Source: Pictodentalium vernedei (Eukaryota > Mollusca > Scaphopoda > Dentaliida > Dentaliidae). Taken from it: a stretch of 64,000 bases of DNA. Shown in pieces: positions 46,700 through 56,158 of the stretch; position 1 is the stretch's first letter, and the number at the start of each line of letters is the position of its first letter. The notes under the pieces are model-generated. The model was not told the DNA's origin. It did no database searches and saw nothing but the letters and a program-made list of their open reading frames with translations. The translations under genes were made by a program, and so were the position numbers. The DNA lies in NCBI GenBank assembly GCA_031216915.1, contig CM062290.1:257090291-257154290 (forward strand), written 5' to 3'.

Positions 46700-48052
46700 A
46701 TGCCAGTCGATAAATTTGGTAGAAGTGACGACGAAAGTCAAACCAAAAAGAAGAGGAAGACGCTCGAAGTCGGCGATGGTTATGACGTTGCCAACTTGGA
46801 CAAACGTTACATTCGGAGATACGAACCTCGAGAGGAACCTTTGAACATGAACGATAAGAAGCTCTACAATCTTCCCGAGCCGATAGATCTCGCAGATGCT
46901 GTGACTAAAAAATACGTCGACAGGGGAAACATGGATTTTGAACGAATCATGCTAGATAATTACGTGGATAAAGCCATGACTGACGATCTCGATCTGAAAT
47001 CTAAACATTTGGTGAACATCGTGAATCTCATAGATTCCACCGATGCCGCAACCAAGAAATATGCGGACGACTCTCATGCGCGATTCAGCAAACATCTGAG
47101 AAGCAGATACGTTCAGAAAACGATGCAGTCGGAATTGAACACCAATTCTAACAAAATAACGAACGTGGCCACTCCCACGAATCCCAAGGACGTGGCGACC
47201 AAACACTATGTAGATCTGGAACAGAGAAAGTCTGACAGATGAGAAATGAAATCGGACCTGAATGTGGGATTCAACAAGATATTGAATCTGTCGAAGGTCG
47301 ACGACACGGATGTGGACTCAACCGTGGTCAACAAGGGCTACATAGATTCTGCCATGATATGATCACAAGAATACATAGAATCGAAAGTGGACGATCTCTA
47401 CCTGAACAAACAATCTGGCGGAACCATGGAGGGTGGCATCAACATGAACGATCAAAATTTATTCAGTCTTGATCACGATCCCGAATTCGATTCCAGCACA
47501 GTCAGCAGGAAGTACATGGACGACAACTCAGACTGGAGAAAGGGTGACATCATGGAAGGTAAACTAGACATGGGCGGACACGCGCTCACGAATCTACCGG
47601 ATCCCGTGAACATGGCGGATGCCTGTACCTTGATTTCGGTGGTGGAAAGAGTCAAATATGCTAGACAATTGATCACCGTGTGGGCCGAGGAGGCCGTCAC
47701 GTTAGAGGAGGGAAAAACCGAGTGGTCTTTCAGAAACGGAGGTAGTGGATCGCAACATGGTCAGGTGAGATATCCCATGCCGTTAGGAGATGAAATCATA
47801 CGTATGGATCTGGCTTCCACGGATTTGAATAACAGAGCAGTCGTCAATCTCCCGGTGAATTGATGAGAGAGTGATAAGAGATACAGCGTTGAAGAGACTG
47901 AGAATCAACACGCGAATGTTAGCACATTCGGCACACCTCTCAAAGTGAAAGCCGGAGACAGGATTAATTTTATTACGAAAACCAATAATCCTGAAGCCAC
48001 CACTTCCGTGGTGAGTCTACTGATTGAACTAGATCCTTTGAACAAACAGTGA
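46700..48052 (+). pseudogene. Fibre-like protein with tail-fibre repeats, four in-frame TGA
   Basis: ATG 46700 to TGA 48050-48052, 450 codons, one frame throughout. Internal TGA at 47240, 47360, 47861 and 47864; no TAA, TAG or shift. At least five repeats of a 25-35-residue motif ending (D/T)A.TK(K/H)Y(V/A)D are seen, for example LYNLPEPIDLADAVTKKYVD and NKITNVATPTNPKDVATKHY. Phage-like tail fibres have such repeats. A conserved head domain follows (EWSFRNGGSG, VRYPMPLGDEIIRMDL). After the double TGA come FGTPLKVKAGDRINF and a VVSLLIELD ending. Presumably a virion attachment spike. A TATATATAAAGG lies about 130 nt upstream. Confidence 0.78.
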
Positions 48053-48112
48053 ACGTGTGGAAAAAATTAATTAAAAAAAAAAATAATGTGTGATTATTAA
48101 AAACAAAAAAAA

Positions 48113-48159
48113 AGTAATGAGATTTAGAAAGATGTTCAATCTCTCTAGATCTCATTACT
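48113..48159. terminator. Hairpin at convergent gene junction 2
   Basis: The stem AGTAATGAGATTTAGAAAGA pairs with TCTCTCTAGATCTCATTACT, with a 7-nt loop and A-rich/T-rich flanks. It lies between the fibre gene end (48052) and the major capsid gene end (48243). The right arm is identical over 17 nt to the hairpin at 41420-41462. Confidence 0.78.
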
Positions 48160-48242
48160 TTTATTTTTTTTGTTTTTTTTTGTTTTTTAATAATTACTCA
48201 CTACTTTTTTATTTTGTTTTTAATTTTTTTCACACACATCTC

Positions 48243-49516
48243 TCATCGAATGATCGACATCTTATTTCCATCCGATTTGAATTGTAATTCTCTGTCCGAC
48301 AGGACCAGGGCGAAGGCTTTGGTTTTTCTCGGCATGTTCCTATCGAATTGCATCTTGACCTGAATGTCTAAGACGCTACACTTGAGTCGTTCACTCTGTT
48401 TACTGACGTCGAATACGAACATGGGATACATCGACTTGTATTCGCGGGGAGATATGTTGGGATTGCTCATCAATTCGTCTAGACCATGATACTTCTTTCT
48501 AAAATCAGTGGTGTCGCCATACAGTCTGCAGTAATCGTTCTTGTCGAACGACACATTATAATCGATTGCTGGATATCTCGTGGTGTTCAGAAACACTTGC
48601 ATGTTTCTCAAATTGCAGTGATCGAACAGCGACGCATTCTTTTCCTGAGACCCATCCCTATCGGTCTTAAACGCAACCACGATGAAACACGGTCTCTCAG
48701 AAGTGGATTTCACCGTCAATCTCCAATCAAAGTGATTCGTGGAGGGTGGAATGCTAGCCGTGTTGCACTGTCTCATTCTAAATCCCACAGGTAATTTACT
48801 CTTGGATTCTATAATCTTGTAGAGACACGCTTTTTCCACGATCGAAGGCTCCACATGCGGAACGAACCACGATATCTTGTATAGAGTTATCTTACCCACA
48901 TCGGTCGCAGTGAGTCTCATTATTGCGTCATCGTTTCCTTTTCGAATCAATGTCAGATTGTGTTTGAATCTGTACATGATCTTGTTGTAATCGTCTGCGA
49001 ATCCAAAGATGTGTTTCAAAGGTATCCTGAACGAAAACATTCCTTTAGGTCTGGACGCCTTGACAACGTAGTTGAATATCGTGACATCGCGGGTGCTAGC
49101 AGGGCCGACAGTGTCTTTCATCCACAACTGATTAAGTCCTCTGGATTTCGAAAAATCAACCAGATACGTCAGAGTCCAAACATCATGGTGGCCTGACCGG
49201 GATGAAACACAGATTCTATCTCTTCTCCGGATAGCAAGTATTTTATATTACTGAATAGATGCATGATGCCATTATTGGCTAGAGTAACCGTGTCGTCGTC
49301 GGCGTAGTCGCTCCCATCTTCCTTGGTAAGACGTCCCTGCACCACTATGTAACTCTCGCTAGGATGGACGAATAGATCTTGGGTTTTGACGTTGATTCTT
49401 ATCTCTCCAGCATTGTTCAAACACATTCCGGTTATCGGTTCGTATTCGTGAACCTCGTATTCTTGAATACTTTCATCTTTCACTATGCTTTGTGCGATAT
49501 CTAGTATATTTGCCAT
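48243..49516 (-). pseudogene. Major capsid protein (double jelly-roll, hexon-like), one frameshift
   Basis: ATG 49516. Frame 1 runs 115 codons (MANILDIAQSIVKDESI ... VHPSESYIVVQGRLTKEDG ... FHPGQATMMFGL) to TGA 49169. A one-base shift there moves the sequence into the frame that runs to 48243 (FSKSRGLNQLW, KASRPKGMFSFRIPLKHIFG, NPNISPREYKSMYPMFVFDV, ELQFKSDGNKMS). Combined length is about 423 codons, typical for the adintovirus-like capsid protein these blocks belong to. It forms the icosahedral shell. The single shift is a -1 type and lies at an unremarkable sequence, so I read it as damage, not programmed. A TATA/GGAGAG motif lies about 90 nt upstream. Confidence 0.88.
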
Positions 49517-49601
49517 TTTTGAAGGGTTTTTGTTTTTTGTTTATTAATTAGCTTGCTTTTTTATCTAAAAATAGTTTTAATTATTTTTTATTATTATTTT
49601 T

Positions 49602-49619
49602 CTCTCCTATATATATATG
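49602..49619 (-). promoter_or_regulatory. TATA/GGAGAG motif before the major capsid gene
   Basis: On minus: CATATATATATAGGAGAGA, about 90 nt before ATG 49516. The same arrangement lies before the genes starting 52182 and, weaker, 51711. Confidence 0.55.
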
Positions 49620-49672
49620 TGTAAACAAGAAAATGTTAAAGTGAGTAAATAAAAAAAAATTTTGTTTTCTTA

Positions 49673-50471
49673 TTAAAACTTCGTCTTCTGCAATTGTTGT
49701 TCGTAAAACTTTCCGATGATCTCTTCTCCATCCAAAGCTTAGATTTCGTAAGTCACCGGATCGGTGTGAAATATTTTGATTATCATGAAGATTTCTGAGG
49801 TCCATCGAGGAGTATAACCTTTCGAAGTGCTTCTTATAAGCGTAGATTCTCACTCGATCGCCGACCACAAATTTCGGCGTTCTAGACTTCTTCCTGATCT
49901 TAGATCTCTCAGGATATAGATTCGCGTAGACCTGTTTTTCGTTTCGAGGATCGCTAGCTTCCACGGGAGTCATCTTGATCGATCTGTGTCACGTGTTGTT
50001 GTAATCTTTGACCAGACCGTTCAGAGCATATATGTATTTCTTAGTTGAATTTGCCGTGAAGTATCTGTGCATCTTTTCCTTCATTGTTTGATTCCAACGT
50101 TCCACCACACTGGCTTTCTCTTCGTTTTCGATCGAGTAGAGGTCGACTAATCGATGATTGTGCTTGTTGTAGAATTCTTTTCCCTTGTCCACCCACAATT
50201 TATTTGGTTTTCGAGAAGGCGAGTCGAACACGCTCTTCAGAGCCTCGGCGACGCAAGGTCCCGATTTATTCTTCAAAGCTCTGATCCAAACGTATTTGGA
50301 AAAAACGTCGATGACCGTCAATAGATATTTAACACCCTCGTTCCACCTCGAAAACGATCTCATGTCGACCAAGTCGGCGGACCAAATGTCATCCAAACCC
50401 TTCACGAACACCCTTCTCTTTCGAAATTTATGCACGATGGGTTTGTGTAACTTCTCGGTCAATTTGCTCAT
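49673..50471 (-). pseudogene. Retroviral-type (RVE) integrase, broken
   Basis: ATG 50471 (MSKLTEKL). The core DDE domain is complete in frame: D in WSADLVDM, D in WVDKGKEF and E in SVVERWNQT. TGA at 49989-49991 interrupts before HRSIKMTP. A frameshift near 49.83 kb and a TAA near 49.74 kb break the C-terminal chromo/SH3-like part (TPRWTSEIF ... GKFYEQQLQKT). The start overlaps the 3' end of the PLA2 gene by about 44 nt in another frame. The N-terminal zinc finger is not seen. The enzyme inserts Polinton DNA with 6-bp duplications, matching TCTGAT here. Confidence 0.9.
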
Positions 50472-50862
50472 CAATAATCATTTCTTCTTCTTTTCTGATG
50501 CACTTTTTTTTTGGAATGCCCCATCCGAATCGGCGTTTCGCACGGATCAGATTACCGACCAGCAAACGTTCTATCTTCTCTCTCTTGGTCGGAATAGATA
50601 TACCTCTCAATTTCGCCAACATGTTTTTATCGCAGACGTTGTTGCGAGTCTTGGTGTTGGGATGTCCGGCGTAGCACAGATCGTGATCATACGCGGCCAC
50701 GTCCACCCTATTCATGGGTTTGCTCCAAGATTTAGGAGTCAGATCGGCGTTGAGTCTCTTGTTCAATTTCGTTCCGGGTCCTGTGAAACTGTGACCGGGC
50801 AGAAGCATTTCGAAAGGTAGATTATTGATCATTTTATTCACGATGACTTTACCTTTGCTCAT
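50428..50862 (-). CDS. Parvovirus-type phospholipase A2 domain protein
   Basis: ATG 50862, 144 aa, intact. Motif LPGHSFTGPGTKLNK (calcium loop type GPGT) is followed by NRVDVAAYDHDLCYAG, with the His-Asp pair of the PLA2 active site. A basic tail follows. Such domains occur in parvovirus VP1 and in adintovirus-type elements, where they are linked to membrane breach during entry. The start codon overlaps the stop of the zinc-ribbon gene (ATGA), implying coupled expression. In some relatives the two are one protein. Confidence 0.85.
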   Translation of the reverse strand: MSKGKVIVNKMINNLPFEMLLPGHSFTGPGTKLNKRLNADLTPKSWSKPMNRVDVAAYDHDLCYAGHPNTKTRNNVCDKNMLAKLRGISIPTKREKIERLLVGNLIRAKRRFGWGIPKKKCIRKEEEMIIDEQIDREVTQTHRA

Positions 50863-50999
50863 GTACTTTTTTTAACGAATCGAGTCTTGATCGAACCACA
50901 CACGTCGCAAATTCCGTGAAGCATCTGTCTGTTGTTTTTAGTTCGTACTTCTCGAGAATTACTCATCTCGGTAACTCTCTTACACTTTACGCAATACAT
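50859..50999 (-). CDS. Small zinc-ribbon protein (DUF5679-like)
   Basis: 46 aa, ATG 50999, TGA 50859-50861, intact. Two Cys pairs, MYCVKCKRVTE and GICDVCGSIKTRF, form a zinc ribbon. Small proteins of this form accompany the PLA2 domain in related elements. It is directly upstream of the PLA2 gene with a 4-nt overlap. TATATAAA lies about 45 nt upstream on minus. Its function is not known to me. Confidence 0.8.
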   Translation of the reverse strand: MYCVKCKRVTEMSNSREVRTKNNRQMLHGICDVCGSIKTRFVKKST

Positions 51000-51087
51000 T
51001 TTTTGAGAGTTATTTAAATTAACTTCGTTTTTATTTTATATATAAATTTCATATTTCTTTTTTCTGTTCTTATTATATATATTTTTT

Positions 51088-51711
51088 TCAAGCGCTGCTC
51101 TTGAGTTCTATCATCTTACTGAATTCCTCCCTGGCCTCGTTCCTCCCCTTTTCCATGAGAGAATCCTTCATTTCCTCCTTGATGATCTGATGAGTCTTGA
51201 CTCTCACGTCTTCTTTCATGGCATCGTATTTCGTTTTCTTGCTCAATATCATGAAGTATTCTCCATCCGATATCCTACCATCTTTCAACGCCATCGAGAT
51301 CATTTCGGATATCGTGTCGATCTTAGAGTCGGCCAAGATGCGAATCTTTTCGTGTTTCCTTGCCTTCAGATATAATTTCCTACTCAAAAAGTTTCTGAGT
51401 GTGCTAAACAATCCAGCGGCGAGAGCCACTCCTTCTATGGTCAACACGATCAGAATACCGACCGCGGTCGACAACAATCCGATGCTGGCCGCGTGTTAAC
51501 CCATGGAAATCGTGATGAGTGTCGTGTCGACCGCATTGACAAATTTCAGGAAATGCGAATACTTCTTCTTGAGAGAATGGCGAGAATCTCTCTCTCGAGT
51601 CAGATACAATTGGATTCTACTGATTTGATAGATACGATACCTCACTCCTCTTTCTTTCTCTTCTAGCGACGGCGCCGTTGACGTCGGATACAATTTATTT
51701 CTGGTTCTCAT
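51088..51711 (-). pseudogene. Membrane plus coiled-coil protein, one TAA
   Basis: ATG 51711, 207 codons with TAA at 51496-51498. The N-terminus is basic. A hydrophobic segment just after the TAA (STAVGILIVLTIEGVALAAG) looks transmembrane. A conserved helical part follows (KLYLKARKHEKIRILADSK, DTISEMISMALKDGRISDGE) and a charged coiled-coil end. The KHEKI..LA.SK.DTIS..V.KAL.D..IS..E pattern is one I recognise from a widespread adintovirus/Polinton protein of unknown function, probably virion-membrane related. Confidence 0.72.
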
Positions 51712-51778
51712 TTTTGTGTTCTTTTTCTTTCTAATATTAGATAAAAAATTTTATGTGTGTATTTATTTTTATTTTCTA

Positions 51779-51796
51779 TTCTCCCTTATTTATATC
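51779..51796 (-). promoter_or_regulatory. TATA-like/GGGAGA motif before the membrane protein gene
   Basis: On minus: GATATAAATAAGGGAGAATA, about 75 nt before ATG 51711. Weaker form of the motif at 49602 and 52254. Confidence 0.4.
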
Positions 51797-51807
51797 AACG
51801 AGAAAAC

Positions 51808-52182
51808 TTAGACGTATGCTTCCTTCAGCAATAAATTCATGATGGATCCTTTGTCTTCTAAAGTCAGACTTCTACGCGCCAATTTCAGTTCTTCTGAAAC
51901 TGTGGGCTTGTCTCCATCCTTACAGAAGACTAATCTCCTCCAAAGCGTGATCACTTCGTCGATTCAAACGCGTTCGAACGCCGGTTCAAACTACTTAACA
52001 ACCATATCTTCCCTTTCCATCGTCAGACACGAATGATTCTCATGGTCGAAGCCTAGATGATCCCGACATCCAACGCATCATTCTAACAAGAGGCGACCTA
52101 GTTGTTCATTCACGCAGAATGCGTAGGCTCTCATCAGTATTTTTAAAAGAAACCTTGCTCTCAAAATCTGGTAATTGTTCAT
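51808..52182 (-). pseudogene. Small Cys-containing protein, three stops
   Basis: ATG 52182, TAA 51808-51810; 124 codons with TGA 52078-52080, TAG 51991-51993 and TGA 51964-51966 in one frame, no shift. The middle part CVGCRDHLGFDHENHSCLT follows the first TGA and has the look of a short metal-binding or disulphide motif. The C-terminus is charged (EELKLARRSLTLEDKGSIMN). Similar C..C..LGFD.ENH.CLT blocks occur in related elements as I recall them. First gene of the leftward cluster. Confidence 0.6.
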
Positions 52183-52253
52183 GATTTACATATATTTTAT
52201 CTATTTTGATTCGATATTATTTTTTTAAATAACTATTTATTTATATATTTTTT

Positions 52254-52270
52254 TCTCTCCTATATATATC
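52254..52270 (-). promoter_or_regulatory. TATA/GGAGAG motif before the Cys-containing protein gene
   Basis: On minus: GATATATATAGGAGAGA, about 75 nt before ATG 52182 and just inside the right TIR boundary. Confidence 0.55.
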
Positions 52271-52293
52271 AATCACTATTTATTTCCTCTCGA

Positions 52294-53022
52294 CAAAACC
52301 GATTCTATCACTATTCACCCCACAAAACTCGCGAGGTGAATCGACAAATCGGATTTTCGGCGATCGGATCGCACCTTAGACCGTCCCAAACGTGATCCCG
52401 AACGCAGGTGATACAGAACCCGCAAACCGCCTTTTTCCGCCTTTTTTCCATGTACCGGAGGCCGAAATCGGTTTTTAAAAAAAATCTTCGATGAGTAATG
52501 GCGTTTTACACTCACTTTTCACCGTTGGCGAACGTCTAGAAAACGTTTTGAGGTCGATTTTTCCTGATCTAGACTCCGCAAATGGGTTTCCCCGATCGGA
52601 TCGCACTTTTGACGTTCGAACACCCGTTGGCGAACGTAGGTGATACAGAATCCGCAAACCGCTTTTTGATGCTGATACAGAATCCGCAAAACGTTTTTTG
52701 CTCGCGTTCACCAACGATAGATCGATGGTCTGATCCGCGATAGGAACGTCAACAAAAATTTTTAATGTACATTTTCTTAAAAATTTCGTACATTTTTTGA
52801 GCGATGTGTCGAATCTACGCGTTCGCCAACGGGTGTTTGAACGTCAAAAGTGCGATCTTTGAGCCCCAAAACAATTGCGGATTCTGTATCACCATGAAAA
52901 AACGATATTTTTGCACTCTGTACACGATTTAACACTGAATCCCTATGGCGTGTACCGTACATGTACGTGTACTTGTACATGTACGTGTACAAGTGATACT
53001 GAATCCGCATTTATTACCTACT
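52294..53022 (-). repeat. Polinton right TIR
   Basis: Inverted copy of 35450-36185, ending ATTTATTACCTACT. Differs from the left copy by scattered substitutions and small indels, including near the GTACATGTAC tip palindromes. Confidence 0.93.
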
Positions 53023-53028
53023 TCTGAT
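53023..53028. repeat. 6-bp target duplication of the Polinton, right copy (TCTGAT)
   Basis: Pairs with 35444-35449. E sequence resumes directly with GCATCATTCATTTTGATG, as in the uninterrupted copy at 58.75 kb. Confidence 0.92.
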
Positions 53029-54159
53029 GCATCATTCATTTTGATGTTTGTTCAACACGGAAGTATGTTTTTAACATTATCAATATATGATTTTTATGTT
53101 AATTTGAGATACACCTACCTTTTACAGGTGGCGCTGTGAATATAGAATGCCTTTTCATTCAAAACTCAAATGTACGTGTGTACTCTAGCATAGATTTGTC
53201 AATAAAATTATAAGTTGATCTTCTGACCCAGCACGTTTCTACATTGTGTGTGTGGAAAGTTGTTTGTTTTGACAACGTGAGTTGAAATATTTAAAGATAG
53301 GTGGCATTATATAAATACAGCAACAACAACAAAAATACTGAATGATTCTCCTCTTTTTTACAGTGTTTTGCCATGTGTCGACGTATGACTGAATGAACTT
53401 GTGAAAAAAAGCATGCACTTTCTGCTTTGTGCACTGGGGTAATACAATGGGACAGCAAACGAAAAAGCTCTCTTTTTTATCCACCCGGTAGTGAAGCATT
53501 ACATCGTTTACTGCGATATTTATCACAGGTGTTCGACATGTGCAAAGATAATGAAAAATAGTGTATTAGACGGTTCTTTTTAGAAATTATGTATTTTCCA
53601 TGACCATGTATAGAAAAGGTGCGCAATTCCCTGTCTTGGAAGATTTTGACCTGTCTTATTCAAGCTCACAGAAAAACCACACTCGTGAATTTGTAGTCGA
53701 GATATTGCTGTTATTAGACAGTCAAGACATTAAGCTTTACGTTGATATACCACTTGCCCAATTAAATATTTTTTAACGCTAAAACGCATGAAATATATCT
53801 CGGGAACGAGTCACTTTTTTTTAGTTCGGACACGGCTGTTGTCAGAAAGTTGACTGGGGTCGATCAAAACAATTGATCAAATATATCGAATGAAACGACC
53901 CATTTTCTAACTACGATTTGTCATTCTATCTAAACTTCACCACACTAATCATACAATGCGGTGTTGGAGCTTCAGAACCTCTTGAATATTATAAAATTGA
54001 AAATTTGTATTGCAAATTGCCTTCAACACAAATCGTAAATTCCTCCCGTCGCCATACTTCTAATATTCCGCATTGAATTTGACCTCGGCATCCCATTGGT
54101 AGATAAACCTGAACTCGTCATCCGAATGGTCGATAATTAAAAATAAAATGAAGGATTCC
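53029..54159 (+). repeat. E left arm, inner part
   Basis: Reverse complement of 57653-58777, ending at AATGAAGGATTCC. About 53690-53840 recurs in direct orientation at 57430-57605. On minus near 54150-53950 it carries the same protein-like frame as the right arm (HSDDEFRFIYQWD). Confidence 0.82.
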
Positions 54160-55005
54160 GATGGTATATTTGCGATGGTATATAATATGTCCAGATAGAA
54201 TAATTATGAGCGAAGATATTCGAATAAATAAGTAAAAAATACGGATATGGTGGGAAGTGCTTGATCCGTTGTTCTAAAAAAAATAATAATAAATTGTCAT
54301 GCCGTTAAATGCATGGTATAAATCGTGGGAAAACTCATTTATTTTCAAAAAAAGTCAAGTTGGTCGATCACGTTTCATCGATGGAAAAAAATAATATTTT
54401 ATTGGTAATGGTAGTACTACGCCGCCGTAGCTGTCGATAAAACACTCGGTGTTAAGTCAGTATTGATTTTTTTTTGATTTGCAAAAGCAGTGGTTATTTT
54501 TTCAGCGACGATGCACCATATTTTAAACCAGTTCCCAGAAAAAGACGTTGTGTTTCATGACGTTTATTTTCCAGGAAAATCGACTCGAACACCTAACATT
54601 ACAATTCAACACACGTTTTGTTTATCATAGGATTGTAATTGTTCGGCTAACTTTTTAGATCACAATTAATTCATCGCTTATATTGGAAATTTTTTACTTG
54701 AAACGTTTTGAAGGTATTGGTGTATTTTTCTCTTCAATACATTTGTAATAGGATAGACAGTAAATTTTTCTACAACTCAAATAACGGATAGTGTTCTTGT
54801 ATTTGCCAATTCGTATTCGTGCGGTACAAATATATGAAATATGATTTGGATGTGTGAATATGAATTTACAACTAGGGAACTGTTTCTCTTATTTCGACTT
54901 GATATTGTAAGTTGATAACCATTCAGAAAAAAACTTAGTACTGGCGCTATTGTGTCATTTTAGAGAGACACAGTTCCATTACCCATTCTGCGAGTGATTG
55001 TTGAT
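54160..55005. other. E unique region, left part; no gene recognised
   Basis: AT-rich sequence with no open frame of note. Ends at the SINE target duplication AGTGATTGTTGAT (54993-55005). Confidence 0.4.
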
Positions 55006-55435
55006 TTTTTTTTATTAGGGTTTAACGACACATTAACAGCCAGGGTCATATCATGTCGGTGACAGTTTCACGGGTGGAGGAAGCCGGAGTACCCGGAGAG
55101 AACCACCGAGCAACGACGAGCAGCTGTCAGCTCTCCAACATCGTAACTCTGAACTCTGCACCGCGGCATAGGCAGGGTTAGATTGGTTGAAGACATGCGC
55201 ACCATCGACGTGCAGTACGCCTTAGTACACAGCGTCATCGTGCCCCCATGTAGGCAATCGGGGTTAAGTGCCTTGCCCAAGGACATAACGCGGGAGCACG
55301 AATCAGTCGCTGAAATGGTCACCCATCCAACTACTAACCGCGCTCGACGTTGCTTAACTTCGGTGATCTGACGAGAACCGGTTACCGCGACGCCACCCCC
55401 CCCCCCCCCCTCCCCCCCCCCCCCCCCCCCCCCCC
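55006..55435 (-). mobile_element. SINE with 5S-rRNA-like head, minus strand
   Basis: Perfect 13-bp target duplication AGTGATTGTTGAT (54993-55005 and 55436-55448). The body equals that of the tRNA-headed SINEs (CGGAGTACCCGGAGAGAACC, GTGCCTTGCCCAAGGAC on plus). The head (about 55300-55398) instead matches the complement of the 5S rRNA internal promoter region: ACCCATCCAACTACTAACCG, then GCTTAACTTCGGTGATCTGA and CGAGAACCGG. A roughly 45-bp poly-C tract adjoins the head. Confidence 0.8.
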
Positions 55436-55448
55436 AGTGATTGTTGAT

Positions 55449-56114
55449 AATGAGTGTTGTATCAATGAGAGAGATATCCTGAAAACATGTTTGGAATAAA
55501 AAAAATGTTGCAATTACTCCAGAGTGTCTCCAGGATTGTCTATGGGGAAAAAAACAGTGGTGACAAACACAGATTTAACACTGAAAACTCCCATAAACAT
55601 TGGTTCGCCAGAGAAAAAAATCCCGGTCTAGGGAACATAAAATATTTATTTTGTGTGTGTTTTTTTTAAAGTCGAGTCGAGATGTAAAATCTTCATCTAA
55701 TTTTACATCTGTTACGAGCATCTCAAGGGTAATACTTTTGCCGGTAAAAAGGACGGTATCCGGTAAAAAGGACGGTAAGTGTATAAAAACTACGTTTTAA
55801 AGTACTAAATGTACCTCTGAATGCGTGAAAAGTGATTATTTAAGGAAGCTTACGTAATAATAAATATATAGAAGGAAGATTGAGTATTGTTTGTTTTATT
55901 GTAGACTACTTTCAAGACAAAATAGATACCATTATTATTATTTTTTTGCCTTAGTATCAATAAAAAAAACTCAACAAATTAGTAAGAAAATGTTGCTTTT
56001 TTGTGAGAATAATACCGTGATAATGAACTTCAAAAAAGGCAATCTATTTCAAAGATATGTCTCTGTATGATTCGATTGAAAAGTTAAAATCTTTATTATA
56101 ATTCAAGTGGAAAT
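55449..56114. other. E unique region, middle; no gene recognised
   Basis: A direct repeat GGTAAAAAGGACGGTA occurs twice at about 55742-55776. Otherwise AT-rich with no supported frame. Confidence 0.4.
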
Positions 56115-56158
56115 ATGCTCAATAAGGCTCGTGAATATAGACAACATAGATGTGTCAT

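Larger units (their letters stand above)
35450..53022. mobile_element. Complete Polinton/Maverick (adintovirus-like), 17,573 bp
   Basis: Bounded by 736/729-bp TIRs starting AGTAGGTAATAAAT and ending ...ATTTATTACCTACT, with a 6-bp TSD. It carries the defining set: protein-primed PolB, retroviral-type integrase, packaging ATPase, adenain-like protease, and major and minor capsid proteins. PLA2, zinc ribbon, fibre-like and membrane proteins, as known from adintovirus-type elements, are also present. Genes run plus from 37.1 to 41.4 kb and from 42.4 to 48.05 kb, and minus at 41.5-41.95 and 48.2-52.2 kb. Most genes have stops or frameshifts, so the copy is not competent as read. Confidence 0.95.

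Noticed and set aside
49169-49171. Programmed frameshift in the major capsid gene
   Set aside because: No slippery heptamer is visible, and neighbouring genes have ordinary indels.
50185-50820. 211-codon plus-strand frame
   Set aside because: Antisense shadow of the PLA2 and integrase genes; no family resemblance.
37147-52182. Alternative genetic code with TGA sense in the element
   Set aside because: TGA also ends frames, the apparent ancestral residues differ (Cys, Arg), and frameshifts and TAA/TAG occur too. Decay is simpler; only the bias is reported.
55300-55398. 5S rRNA gene
   Set aside because: Only the internal-promoter part matches, with several differences, and it is fused to a SINE body.
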